From Succinatimonas sp. UBA7265 (GTDB taxonomy: Bacteria; Pseudomonadota; Gammaproteobacteria; Enterobacterales; Succinivibrionaceae), in contig DKSD01000082.1 in the NCBI GenBank assembly GCA_002473165.1, positions 1-25,032 of the forward strand: a stretch of 25,032 nt of DNA, in the 5' to 3' direction. The position numbers and the translations under genes were made by a program. Of this stretch, positions 16,523 to 24,022 are shown in pieces. Within the stretch, counting starts at the first letter, position 1, and every line of letters begins with the position of its first letter. Under the pieces are notes generated by a model. The model was not told the origin of the DNA. It saw only the letters and a program-made list of their open reading frames with translations, and did not search any database.

Positions 16523-16593
16523 AGATATCAGAAATTCTGATATCTAAAAGTCTGATTACAGTTAACTGTAGATATCATAAATCAGTATACTGA
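16523..16593. promoter_or_regulatory. Three palindromes in the LysR/FadR divergent promoter
   Basis: agatatcagaa-a-ttctgatatct (16523-16545) is a perfect 23-bp palindrome that contains ATC-N9-GAT and T-N11-A, the LysR consensus. tacagttaactgta (16557-16570) and tcagtatactga (16582-16593) are also perfect palindromes. The first is 28 bp before the LysR start and suits autoregulation. The last two lie toward the FadR-type gene and may be its own operators. Confidence 0.6.
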
Positions 16594-16670
16594 ATTCAGG
16601 CGGCAAAAAAATTTGAACTGACTTCACGTTTCGCTGACCCGCCGGTTTAGCCAAATCTCGGAGGTTGTTT

Positions 16671-17441
16671 ATGACTTTTGCGTATGCTTACCCTGCCGGT
16701 TTCTGCGGCACCGCCGCATCAGCCGGGGAGCCTAAGACCAAAACCGAACAGACTGCCGGCGCCATCTGCGCCCTCATCCGAGGCCATCTGAAAGCCGGAG
16801 ACCGGCTGCCCTCAGAGCCGGAGCTGTGCGAGCTGATGAAAGCCGGCCGCGGCACCGTGCGCGAGGCCGTCAAAATCCTTACCAGCCGCAGCGTGCTGAC
16901 TATAAAACGCGGCATTGGCACCTTCATTAAGGCGATCCCTGAAAGCGAAGGCGGCGCGCCGGATTTCGCCTCAAACGAGGATCCGCTGAAACTCGCCTCT
17001 GACTCCTGCGAGCTCCGTGCACTCATCGAGCCTAAACTTGCCCATGACGCCGCGCTCAGCCGCAGCGATCACATGCTGGATGTCCTGAGCAAAAACCAGG
17101 ACGAATTTGAAAGAGCCATTAACGCAGGGCGGGATCATTCACAGCTCGACATGCAGTTTCACGCGCTGATAGCCGACTGCTCATCAAATGTCCTGATGCG
17201 CACCATCACCCCGCTCATCAAGCGCTCCATTCCCTTTATCATTCGCAGCGCTGACCGCGAGCTTTATGTGCAGGCCCGCGACATCCACCGGGAAATCTTT
17301 GAGGCGATCCTCTCTCAGGACGCGGAGGCCGCCCGCGATGCCATGCAAAGGCACATGCTGCTAAACCGGCAGTACATCGACAAAGCCGCCGCGGCCAGGG
17401 AATTTCAGGAAAGTCTGTGCAATGAAAAGAAGAGCGCCTGA
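16671..17441 (+). CDS. GntR-family regulator with FCD domain (FadR subfamily)
   Basis: I place the start at ATG 16671, six bases after CGGAGG. A TTG six bases earlier overlaps that ribosome site. The 256-aa protein has a GntR winged helix at about 26-95 (LKAGDRLPSEPELCELM, GRGTVREAVKIL, IKRGIGTFI). An FCD ligand domain (about 115-245) has DMQFHALIADCSSN and a late HREIFEAIL and RHM, the usual Asp/His metal ligands. FCD regulators sense organic acids, which suits a neighbour making a carboxylic acid. The first 25 residues are longer than usual. Confidence 0.9.
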   Translation: MTFAYAYPAGFCGTAASAGEPKTKTEQTAGAICALIRGHLKAGDRLPSEPELCELMKAGRGTVREAVKILTSRSVLTIKRGIGTFIKAIPESEGGAPDFASNEDPLKLASDSCELRALIEPKLAHDAALSRSDHMLDVLSKNQDEFERAINAGRDHSQLDMQFHALIADCSSNVLMRTITPLIKRSIPFIIRSADRELYVQARDIHREIFEAILSQDAEAARDAMQRHMLLNRQYIDKAAAAREFQESLCNEKKSA

Positions 17442-17451
17442 AACGGCGCTC
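17423..17451 (-). terminator. Terminator of the dus operon, overlapping the FadR-type stop
   Basis: gagcgcc (17432-17438) and ggcgctc (17445-17451) pair around tgaaac, which contains the stop codon of the plus-strand gene. On the minus strand the stem is followed by TTCTTTTC. It ends transcripts arriving from the minus-strand 93-aa gene. Confidence 0.6.
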
Positions 17452-17469
17452 CGGTCATGGAAAGGAAAA

Positions 17470-17751
17470 TCAGGAGTAAAGATCCGCGTCGCCGTGCTCG
17501 GCGATGTCCCAGAGATCGTCGCTGCCGTTTTTCACATAGCGCTTAACATCAGCAATTTTCTCAGGCGGGAAGCCTTTGTTCAGGGTGATCTCACAATCAG
17601 GCAGCCACATCTCAAGCTCGGCGGCTTTGCCTGAATTCCCGGGATCGGTGTACGTGGCGTAAATGCGCAGCTGCTTTTTTCCACGGCGCTCGAGAACCTC
17701 AGAAAAACTGATCTCAAGGCCTTGGTACCCGAGGAAAAAGTACATCACCAT
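17470..17751 (-). CDS. Hypothetical protein, 93 aa
   Basis: I do not recognise this protein. It is a compact, acidic, soluble sequence (MVMYFFLGYQGLEISFSE, then LRIYATYTDPGN and ELEMWLPDCEITLNKGF), likely alternating strands followed by a helix. ATG at 17751 and an ATG two codons later are both possible starts, with GGAAG upstream. It is the last gene of a minus-strand run, 20 bp after the periplasmic protein gene, and ends just before a terminator. That placement supports it being real. Confidence 0.65.
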   Translation of the reverse strand: MVMYFFLGYQGLEISFSEVLERRGKKQLRIYATYTDPGNSGKAAELEMWLPDCEITLNKGFPPEKIADVKRYVKNGSDDLWDIAEHGDADLYS

Positions 17752-17771
17752 GGCACACTTCCAGGCAGGCT

Positions 17772-18332
17772 TTACTCCGCCTCGCCCTTTACTTCCTCAG
17801 CGCTTCCCTCGCCTGACGCGGGGGCCGCGGGGACGACGTAAGGCTTCTTCTTAATGACCTTCTCGCCGATGTCGCGATCCTCGAACGTGCGCTTGCCGTT
17901 GATGATCTCGTTTAAATAGGAATTGATAAGGTTAGTCGACGCCTGGTTGTACAGGCCCACGACCTCAAGCGTGTACATATTGTCAGGCTCGCCCACGACC
18001 ACGGCATCCGTGCTGACGGTGGCGCAGGATGTCGTGTAAAAGCCCTTGCCCTGCTCGGTCTTGGGAGAGCACTGGTGGACGCGGATGTACTCGTCCATTA
18101 CTGCCGCCGCGTCGCGGCCTGTCGTGGCCCGGGTGTAGGTGAACTTCACGACGGTAGCCGGCTTCTCGCCTTTTTTGGCGACCGGCGCCGAGTAGATGAC
18201 GGTTTTGCCGTCTATGGTCATGTTCCAGGACTCAGGCACCGCCGGCAGGAAGGCGCTTTTGATCTCAGCGCAGGCCGTGTAAGGCAGCAAAACCGTAAAC
18301 AGGGCCGCGGCGGCCAAAATGCGGTAATTCAT
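17772..18332 (-). CDS. Hypothetical exported protein, 186 aa
   Basis: A Sec signal peptide is clear: MNYRILAAAALFTVLLPYTA with cleavage near CAE at about residue 22. The mature part has SWNMTIDGKTVIYSAP, two cysteines (HQCSP, TTSCAT) that could form a disulfide, and a Pro/Ala/Glu-rich tail. It overlaps the dus gene by ATGA, so the two are translationally coupled. I know no function for it. It resembles small periplasmic proteins of lineage-specific families. Confidence 0.75.
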   Translation of the reverse strand: MNYRILAAAALFTVLLPYTACAEIKSAFLPAVPESWNMTIDGKTVIYSAPVAKKGEKPATVVKFTYTRATTGRDAAAVMDEYIRVHQCSPKTEQGKGFYTTSCATVSTDAVVVGEPDNMYTLEVVGLYNQASTNLINSYLNEIINGKRTFEDRDIGEKVIKKKPYVVPAAPASGEGSAEEVKGEAE

Positions 18333-19303
18333 TCTTCCTCCGAAATCTCGCGTTCGTGCGCTTTTATCTCATCATCTATCATCGTAAAACATTCAGCAAC
18401 CGTCTTCACGCGGCAAAAACGCTTAAAAAACTCGCGCAGCCTGGGCGATCCCAGGCGGGCGTAGCTTAAAAACTGCTTGGCGCGATCACAGATGATCTTC
18501 TCGCGCTCTATGCCCATGTCCAAAAATTCCTGCGCGACCTCGCGCATGACTTTAAGCGTCTCAAGGCTGTCATAAGGCCTCTCACCGTCGCGGATGACTT
18601 TAGGCAGGTTCGGGCACATGAAAGCCCCGCGCCCGATCATCAGCGTCGTGCAGAGGGTCTCTTTGAAACACTCATCGGCGCTCTCTTTGGAGACGATGTC
18701 GCCGTTGGCGACGATCGTCACAGCGGGAAACAGCTCATGCAGCGGGGCGAGCACCGACCAGTCGAGCGCTTCTTTTTTATAGAGCTCGCGGCGGGTGCGG
18801 CAGTGCACCGCCACCTCGGACACGCCCTCCTGCGCCACGGCTTCCATGATCCCGGGCAGTTCGCTTTTGTCAAAAAATCCTGAGCGGATCTTCACGGAAA
18901 GCAGGATGTCGCTCTTTAAAGCGTCGCGCACGGCCGCCACGATGTCGCGCATGAGTTCAGGCTCTTTTAAGAGCATGGAGCCTGAGTGATGGACAAAGCG
19001 CGAGGGGCAGCCGAAGTTGATGTCCACTCCGAGTGCGCCTAAGGATTCCGCCAGCGCCGCGGCCTTGGCCATCATCTGCGGATTGTCCCCTAAGATCTGC
19101 ACCCTGCAGGGGGTGCCGTCAGGGGTGCGCCCGCCGTTTTCAAGTTCCGGGGCGTCATGCAGCAGCGCCTTGGCGGCCAGCCCTTCATCGGTCACGCGGA
19201 TGAACTCGGTAAAGCACCAGTCAAAACCGGCGTGGCGGCAGAGCACCCGGCGCAGCGGCGGATCGGCGAGCCCCTCCATGGGGGCAAGATAGACACGGAA
19301 CAC
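18329..19303 (-). CDS. dusC: tRNA-dihydrouridine synthase, DusC-like
   Basis: Reduces a specific uridine in tRNA to dihydrouridine using FMN and NADPH. The 324-aa TIM barrel opens with YLAPMEGLADPPLRRVL (flavin site). It has INFGCPSRFVHHSGSMLL with the catalytic Cys at about 99, SVKIRSGF (about 138), VHCRTR (about 163), NGDI (about 199) and MIGRGA (about 221). The APMEG start and C-terminal helical domain fit DusC better than DusA or DusB, though I am less sure of the subclass. First gene of a three-gene operon. Confidence 0.88.
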   Translation of the reverse strand: MFRVYLAPMEGLADPPLRRVLCRHAGFDWCFTEFIRVTDEGLAAKALLHDAPELENGGRTPDGTPCRVQILGDNPQMMAKAAALAESLGALGVDINFGCPSRFVHHSGSMLLKEPELMRDIVAAVRDALKSDILLSVKIRSGFFDKSELPGIMEAVAQEGVSEVAVHCRTRRELYKKEALDWSVLAPLHELFPAVTIVANGDIVSKESADECFKETLCTTLMIGRGAFMCPNLPKVIRDGERPYDSLETLKVMREVAQEFLDMGIEREKIICDRAKQFLSYARLGSPRLREFFKRFCRVKTVAECFTMIDDEIKAHEREISEEE

Positions 19304-19402
19304 GGCAAATCCTCAAGAATGCGCAGATTTTAGCAGATCCGCACCCGCAGCACGCCGCTTGGTGAGCGACCCGGGCAGCCGCGCCAGATCATGCTGATTC
19401 AG

Positions 19403-19546
19403 TTAACGAAAGGATAAGCAACGCCGGATCGGCCGGGAGCATCTCAGCATCAACAGTTTTATTCGTTTGGAAAAGACAGCGCCGGCGCACCGTTTTATGT
19501 CTCTTGAACATTGCGGCGGTCTTGAAGCGGCATTGTGAGCCCTCAT
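19403..19546 (-). pseudogene. Decayed YafQ/RelE-type toxin after the DinJ antitoxin
   Basis: Directly behind the antitoxin, an ATG overlaps its stop (ATGA at 19546-19543), the normal toxin-start arrangement. The frame reads MRAHNAASRP, PQCSRDIKRC, then degenerates and stops after 47 codons. YafQ toxins are about 90 aa and start with a similar (F/S)KRDxKRC segment. In an adjacent frame MFKRHKTVRRR and a hydrophobic tail LLILSLTESA appear. This looks like a toxin broken by frameshifts and deletion. The identification rests on position and a short motif. Confidence 0.4.
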
Positions 19547-19815
19547 TTTTTCAGATCGGCAAAAAGCTCATCCAAGTCGTTACAGCCTTTCACCGACGGA
19601 GCTTTGGCAATTTTTTTGGCTTCAAGCATGGCGGCAAGCGTTTCCTGATTAGGCCGATCTGTTTTTATTTCAAACGGAATGCCTCCGCAACGGAGAGCCT
19701 GGCGGACAAAAATATTGAAGGCGGTAGTTAAGTTCATGCCTAACTCCGCGAACAATGACTCCGCTCTTTCTTTGAGCGCCTGGTCCATGCGAATGCTGAT
19801 GTTAGTTGTGGGCAT
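19543..19815 (-). CDS. dinJ: DinJ/RelB-family antitoxin
   Basis: A 90-aa ribbon-helix-helix antitoxin. The start is ATG 19815 (MPTTNISIRMDQALKERAE), seven bases after GGAGG; an upstream in-frame ATG gives six extra residues over the ribosome site. The RHH domain (1-50) has the typical NISIRMD strand, then LFAELGMNLTTAFNIFVRQALR. The tail DLDELFADLKK would wrap the toxin. DinJ-type antitoxins repress their own promoter. Upstream, ATACA-N8-TGTAT at about 19828-19846 is a candidate operator. The partner toxin is apparently broken, leaving an orphan antitoxin. Confidence 0.88.
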   Translation of the reverse strand: MPTTNISIRMDQALKERAESLFAELGMNLTTAFNIFVRQALRCGGIPFEIKTDRPNQETLAAMLEAKKIAKAPSVKGCNDLDELFADLKK

Positions 19816-19833
19816 GCTTTTTCCTCCGGGCAC

Positions 19834-20235
19834 TTATACATACTATGTTGTATCGTATTTGCACAATATTTGCATGACGTTGCACAAGGATCAATGAGAT
19901 TTTGTCGCAAATCTCATGACTTGACAGCCCTTTCCAGGGTACTTAAACCAGCGTAACGTGTTCTGCGCCTTTTAGATCCAAGAGTGCATGGCGTCAGCGC
20001 ATCTGCTCCTGCGGCTGTTGAACCAGGTATCTGAGGATGGTGCGGATGCCTGGCCCGGCCTGCCGTTTGGGCAGCTGACGCGGCGCGGTTATCCGGCAGA
20101 GTCAAAATGGATTTGCGGTGACTTGTTAATCCTGAATACCGTGCGAAAGCAACGCGCTTTAAACACGTTTGCCACGCCAGTCACAGGGGCAGGCGCGTCT
20201 GTTGTGCTAGAATTTTTTCGACTAAGGAGCACATC
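19834..20235. other. Intergenic between dinJ and the MYG1 gene
   Basis: This 402-base stretch shows no supported gene. It contains the dinJ promoter (minus strand TTGTGC, then TATGTA near plus 19842) and a stem atgagattt-tgtcgc-aaatctcat at 19894-19917 without a T tract. AAGGAG precedes the MYG1 ATG. Short open frames on both strands lack ribosome sites. Confidence 0.5.
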
Positions 20236-21228
20236 ATGCTGATCGCCACCCATGACGGGACCTTCCACGCCGACGAGACCACCGCCTGCGCCATCATTTC
20301 CTATCTTTACGACAATGTTCAGGTCATCAGGAGCCGCGATCCGGAGACGCTTGAGAAAGCCGATCTGGTGATCGACGTTTCGCTCAAAAACGACAACAAG
20401 CACTACGACCACCACTCCAAGCTCTTCACGCGCTGCCGGCCCAACGGCGTGCGCTACGCCACCGCGGGGCTGATGTGGGAGAAGTTCGGCGTCGATTTCT
20501 TAAAGAAGATCGTCAAAAAGGAACTGCCCTTCCGCCCGACTGACGCCGTGATCGACGCGGCCTTTGACCGCATCGACCGCGAGATCATGGTGATGGTCGA
20601 TTTAAACGACAACGGCCAGCTCACGGACTATGCCGAGCAGGTGGCCGATGCGCAGACCGACGGCGAGCGGGCTGTGCGCGATCGTTTAAGCGAGTTCTTC
20701 CAGGGATCGCCTGACATCCCCTACATCGTCGCGATGCAGAACCTGCCCGCCCAGACCGCCCAAGGGCAGGATCAGGCTTTCATGGCGACCGTGAAGATGC
20801 TCAAGCAGATCCTGACGGCCGCGGCCATCAACGCTCTGCACACTGAATCAGGGATCGCCAAGGTCATAGACGCCTACACCGGAGGCGAGATCCTCATAAT
20901 TCAGGATCGCCTGCCCTGGTCGCAGGCGGTGCTGGGGCATCCCGACGTCTTTAAAAAATGCCTGCTGGCTGTCTACCCGGATCGCAACGGCCGCTGGCGC
21001 GTCCAGTCGCTGCCGGTGTCCAAGGCGCTGCGCTTTAAAAACCGCCTGACCGCCCCGGAGAAATGGCGCGGCCTGCAGGGGCCGGAACTGGATGCCGTCA
21101 CCGGGCTTAAGAACACGAACTTCGTGCACCGCTCCGGTTTCACCGGCGGCGCCACCACCTATGAGGACAACCTGGCGCTGGCGCAGCTGTGGCTTAAGCA
21201 CGGCGAGCGCTATCAGGGACAGGCCTGA
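20236..21228 (+). CDS. MYG1 family protein (DHH-type nuclease family)
   Basis: The MYG1/GAMM1 (UPF0160) family belongs to the DHH phosphoesterase group; the eukaryotic member is a 3'-5' RNA exonuclease. The protein (330 aa) opens with the metal-binding THDGTFHADE (5-14). It has ADLVIDV (about 42-48) and the KHYDHHS motif (D58, H59, H60). The C-terminal half has LPWSQAVLGHP and FVHRSGFTGG, both typical. AAGGAG lies 8 bases before the ATG. A strong terminator closes it, so it is a single-gene transcript. The bacterial role is not established. Confidence 0.9.
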   Translation: MLIATHDGTFHADETTACAIISYLYDNVQVIRSRDPETLEKADLVIDVSLKNDNKHYDHHSKLFTRCRPNGVRYATAGLMWEKFGVDFLKKIVKKELPFRPTDAVIDAAFDRIDREIMVMVDLNDNGQLTDYAEQVADAQTDGERAVRDRLSEFFQGSPDIPYIVAMQNLPAQTAQGQDQAFMATVKMLKQILTAAAINALHTESGIAKVIDAYTGGEILIIQDRLPWSQAVLGHPDVFKKCLLAVYPDRNGRWRVQSLPVSKALRFKNRLTAPEKWRGLQGPELDAVTGLKNTNFVHRSGFTGGATTYEDNLALAQLWLKHGERYQGQA

Positions 21229-21272
21229 CTCAAAAATCTTTAAGCCGCTGAACAAAATCTGCGGCGATCAGG

Positions 21273-21302
21273 CCGGCTGCCCGGACAGGGCGGCCGGTTT
21301 TT
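21273..21302 (+). terminator. Rho-independent terminator of the MYG1 gene
   Basis: ccggctgccc (21273-21282) pairs with gggcggccgg (21288-21297), with one G-T pair, around a 5-base loop. TTTTT follows. It lies 45 bases past the stop. Confidence 0.85.
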
Positions 21303-21520
21303 CATATATGAAGCGCTAATTTGCAGGCGCGCTCCTGAACTCGTCCGAAATTTCCCGCCGCAAATTTAACCGCACCAAAATCTGGTATGTCATTTTCTGG
21401 TATTTAAATCATTAAGTAAACTGTCTCCGTGCAAATGTCGGAATTTTGGAAACACGTTTTTTTTCCATTTGCTATGCTTTGCCGTCCTTTAAATTCAACC
21501 TAGAATTGGAGTAAGAGAGC

Positions 21521-22369
21521 ATGGCTGATGAACAGAGCCTGACCATCACCTCGGATTACATGTTCAAGAAGGTGTTCGGCCAAAAGCCGCTTGCAAAGCA
21601 GCTTATCGAGAAGATCCTGAAAATCAGGATCTCCGACATTGAAGAGATCCAGACGGAGAAGGCCGTAGACGGCGGGCCGCATGAAAGAGGCGTGCGCTAT
21701 GACATCTGGATCAAAGATGCGAAAAACACGCGCATCGACGTGGAGATGCAGTCAGGAGGAGGCTCGGAGGAGATCCTGGCGCTGCGCAGCCGTTATTACC
21801 AGTCGCGGCTTGATCAGGACACGCTCAAGCCTGGCGAGCCCTACCCGGAACTGGGCAATTCGTACATCATCTTCCTGTGCGACTTTGCGATCTTCCGCGG
21901 CACCCGCTGCCGGTATACCTTCAGGGACATCTGCGAGGAGGACAAGTCGATCACGCTTGAAGACCGCGCCTGGAGGATTTTCGTAAGCTCAAAGGGCGGC
22001 CGGGGCGGCGAGACCGATCAGGAACTTCTGGACTTTCTCGACTACATCAACGGACAGAAGCCCAAAGGTCGGTTCGCCTGCAAAATTAACGAGGAAGTAA
22101 GTAAAATTAACCGTGATCCCAAGACGAAAGAGGAGCGCAAAATGGCGTTTATCATGTTAAAAGAAGAGCACGACAAGATCTTTGACGATGGCAAAGCCAA
22201 GGGAATCGAGATCGGTGAAAAACGCGGTGAGGAGAAGACCATTAAGTCTTGCATTCTCGGCATGCTCAAAAAGAAAATGTCTTTAAAAGACATATCCGAG
22301 GTCAATTCCGCGTCAGCTGATTTGATCAGGAAGATCGCCAAAGAAAACGGACTCAGCTGCGATTACTAA
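21521..22369 (+). CDS. Rpn family PD-(D/E)XK nuclease / putative transposase
   Basis: Rpn proteins (PDDEXK_2, long annotated as putative transposases) are recA-independent recombination-promoting DNases, often in many copies. The 282-aa protein opens with the family start TSDYMFKKVFG (10-20). The nuclease core is RYDIWIKD (D61), then RIDVEMQ (E75, Q77); Gln in place of the final Lys is usual in this family. YYQSRLDQDTLKPGEPY and SYIIFLCDFAIF follow. The C-terminal 60 residues are a charged helix ending in a short helix-turn segment (LKDISEVNSASADLIRKIAKENGL). GGAGTAAGAGAGC precedes the ATG. A direct repeat tctggtat lies upstream at 21381 and 21396. Confidence 0.9.
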   Translation: MADEQSLTITSDYMFKKVFGQKPLAKQLIEKILKIRISDIEEIQTEKAVDGGPHERGVRYDIWIKDAKNTRIDVEMQSGGGSEEILALRSRYYQSRLDQDTLKPGEPYPELGNSYIIFLCDFAIFRGTRCRYTFRDICEEDKSITLEDRAWRIFVSSKGGRGGETDQELLDFLDYINGQKPKGRFACKINEEVSKINRDPKTKEERKMAFIMLKEEHDKIFDDGKAKGIEIGEKRGEEKTIKSCILGMLKKKMSLKDISEVNSASADLIRKIAKENGLSCDY

Positions 22370-22383
22370 GAGCGCATCTAAAT

Positions 22384-22409
22384 GCCGCCCTGCGCCAAAA
22401 CAGGGCGGC
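22384..22409 (+). terminator. Terminator-like hairpin after the Rpn gene
   Basis: gccgccctg (22384-22392) pairs perfectly with cagggcggc (22401-22409) around an 8-base loop. The T-rich tract (ttgcgtgtttt) is interrupted, and an A run lies farther right. It is 15 bases past the Rpn stop. Confidence 0.65.
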
Positions 22410-22517
22410 TTGCGTGTTTTGAAAAAAAAGCCCTGCTTAGGGTCAGACGATCTCTAAGGTCGCCTGAATTTTTGGAAGCGGTTGATCTGCGGAACGCCCA
22501 AGTGCGCAAGTCTGTAA

Positions 22518-22580
22518 GCCCCCGAAGCGATGGAGAACAGCAAGATGGCGATTTTCAGGTTAAAAGAAGAGTTCGACTGA
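22518..22580 (+). pseudogene. Fragment of a second Rpn nuclease gene
   Basis: The frame reads APEAMENSKMAIFRLKEEFD then stop. This matches the intact gene's PKTKEERKMAFIMLKEEHD near residue 210. The DNA also matches (aagatggcgattttc against aaaatggcgtttatc, then gttaaaagaagag shared exactly). Just upstream in another frame, EFLEAVDLRNAQVRKS resembles the preceding part of such proteins, so a frameshift probably lies near 22515. The rest is missing. Confidence 0.55.
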
Positions 22581-22599
22581 ATTTTTGGCAAGAGCGCAA

Positions 22600-22720
22600 C
22601 TGTAGTTCAAGTACGCTGCCAGGGATAAGGCAACCGATGCCCTGAAACTCTCCCCTGCTTATGATGCGGGAGCTTTTCATAAAAGCTGTTTCAGGTTTCC
22701 TGCTAAAGCTCGATTATAAA
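22600..22720. other. Nested inverted repeats
   Basis: cctgaaac (about 22639) and gtttcagg (about 22689) are inverted copies. Within them agctttt-cat-aaaagct forms a 7-bp stem. They mark the left edge of the AT-rich island. No gene is seen here. Confidence 0.4.
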
Positions 22721-22750
22721 TTTTCTACAGAACTACAGTATATTTAAATT

Positions 22751-22909
22751 TTATTTTAAATCTATCAAAATACCGCACAAGAAAATTAAAAGTCCAGTAA
22801 ATAGAGAACCAACACAAAAAATTGTTGCGAACCCGCCAAAACCTAAATTTAGCGCATTTATATTATTTATAAGGCAACCAATATTGTAAATTAAGAAAAG
22901 TGCAAACAA
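22751..22909 (-). CDS. Small two-helix membrane peptide in an AT-rich island
   Basis: On the minus strand an open frame of 57 codons runs from a stop near 22925 to TAA at 22751. It encodes LFALFLIYNIGCLINNINAL, a Gly/Phe-rich turn, and SLFTGLLIFLCGILIDLK: two hydrophobic helices and almost no charge. The best start is TTG 22909, 10 bases after AAGGA, giving 52 aa. The surrounding 250 bases are far richer in A+T than the rest of the window, which suggests recent transfer. It may be a small membrane toxin, an immunity or phage peptide, or the tail of a lost larger membrane protein. I recognise no family. Confidence 0.35.
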   Translation of the reverse strand: MFALFLIYNIGCLINNINALNLGFGGFATIFCVGSLFTGLLIFLCGILIDLK

Positions 22910-22975
22910 TATTTCAAGATCCTTTTAAAACTATTTTAAAATAAATAATCTAATATTTTTATTTCTGTTCAAAAT

Positions 22976-23119
22976 TCAGATCTGACGCCGTTTTCCTTTC
23001 ATTTTACTGTCAAGTCCAAGCTTAGCCTTTAAACTTAAGCTTTCAGGCTCGCCCTCATTGATCGTACACCTTTCTTCAAAACAGCGTGGCGCGAAGTCAG
23101 AACGGCGCCATTCAGGCAT
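22976..23119 (-). CDS. Possible small hypothetical protein, 47 aa
   Basis: From ATG 23119 the frame reads MPEWRRSDFAPRCFEERC, then NEGEPESLSLKAKLGLDSKM and a basic end. An in-frame TTG farther left could extend it to 63 aa. CAGGGAAG lies about 8-10 bases before the ATG. It is in the same direction as, and 84 bp after, the HAD gene. The composition is protein-like, but I recognise no family and no other support is visible. Confidence 0.35.
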   Translation of the reverse strand: MPEWRRSDFAPRCFEERCTINEGEPESLSLKAKLGLDSKMKGKRRQI

Positions 23120-23203
23120 GAGCAGGCTTCCCTGCAAAACATCATGGTTCGTGCGCCTAAACCTCAAGGCAGCCCAGCGGGATTCGCGTCACTGCCTGGT
23201 GCG

Positions 23204-24022
23204 TCACATTCTGTATTTGCAGTTCTTCACCCATTTCTCCCGCCACTGCCTGAGCTTCTCGGTCTGCAAACTGGCAGGAAGCGGATAAGGGCCGTCCTCG
23301 ATCGAGAGCGCGGCTTTCATCTTTTGGGCCATTTCAGGCGTGATGCAGTCTCTGCGATCGGCGGAGTAAACAAAATGCTCCCCGAGTCCGATACTCAGAT
23401 CGATGTCGTCCACGGCGACAAAAGCCGTGATCTCGCGGTGGCGGTCAAGGTACTCTAAGATCTCGGCGGTGCGCCGCTCAAACCACCTTAAATGGCCGTT
23501 AACCTCGGTCTCAGGATAAATTTTTCTGAATTCGTCGGTCAGAGTGAACTGCATAACGCCCCAGTCGTGTTCACGCGCGTACCTGTCTTTATCCTCAGAG
23601 CGCTTCGGATCAAAATAAGATCCGGGGAAAAAGGTCGCGCCGTAAAGATATTGGCCCAGGCCGTGGATGTCAAAGAGCGCCTGGCAGAATTCAAAGCCTT
23701 TCTCGCGCCAGTCGGTGGAGAGCACGATTTTCGCGCCGGTCTCATCAAGCACCTGATGCAGCAGGCGCACCGCCTCAGGATCCCAGTCCCACAGCACCGC
23801 CGCGACATCATAGTTCTGCGCGCTCAGGCCGTGGTGTTCGGCCTTAAATCTCCTGTCTTCCTCGTCTCCGCCGCAGAACTCATAGAGATCCAAACCGTTG
23901 GTGACGCGCTGGTTAAGTTCCTTGCACACGCCGGGCAATTCGAAATTGTGAATATGATCAAAACGATGCTGATTTCTCACCGGCTGCAAAACGCCATCGA
24001 TGTCGAGGAACAGGGCTTTCAT
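23204..24022 (-). CDS. HAD-superfamily phosphatase-like protein (SAK-type HAD)
   Basis: Haloacid dehalogenase fold. Motif I is LFLDIDGVLQP (nucleophile D7, acid D9), motif II is KIVLSTDWR (Ser/Thr before DWR, about residue 100), and motif IV is FVAVDDIDLS (about 205). The long insert after motif I (residues 14-70) and the S(T/S)DWR motif match the HAD domain associated with 'Swiss Army Knife' RNA-repair proteins, here as a single-domain protein of 272 aa. The substrate is unknown. AAGGAG lies 8 bases before the ATG. Single gene, possibly with the small frame downstream. Confidence 0.82.
   Translation of the reverse strand: MKALFLDIDGVLQPVRNQHRFDHIHNFELPGVCKELNQRVTNGLDLYEFCGGDEEDRRFKAEHHGLSAQNYDVAAVLWDWDPEAVRLLHQVLDETGAKIVLSTDWREKGFEFCQALFDIHGLGQYLYGATFFPGSYFDPKRSEDKDRYAREHDWGVMQFTLTDEFRKIYPETEVNGHLRWFERRTAEILEYLDRHREITAFVAVDDIDLSIGLGEHFVYSADRRDCITPEMAQKMKAALSIEDGPYPLPASLQTEKLRQWREKWVKNCKYRM

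Noticed and set aside
19914..20242. Short frames on both strands before the MYG1 gene
   Set aside because: None has a ribosome site or a consistent protein-like stretch longer than about 30 residues.
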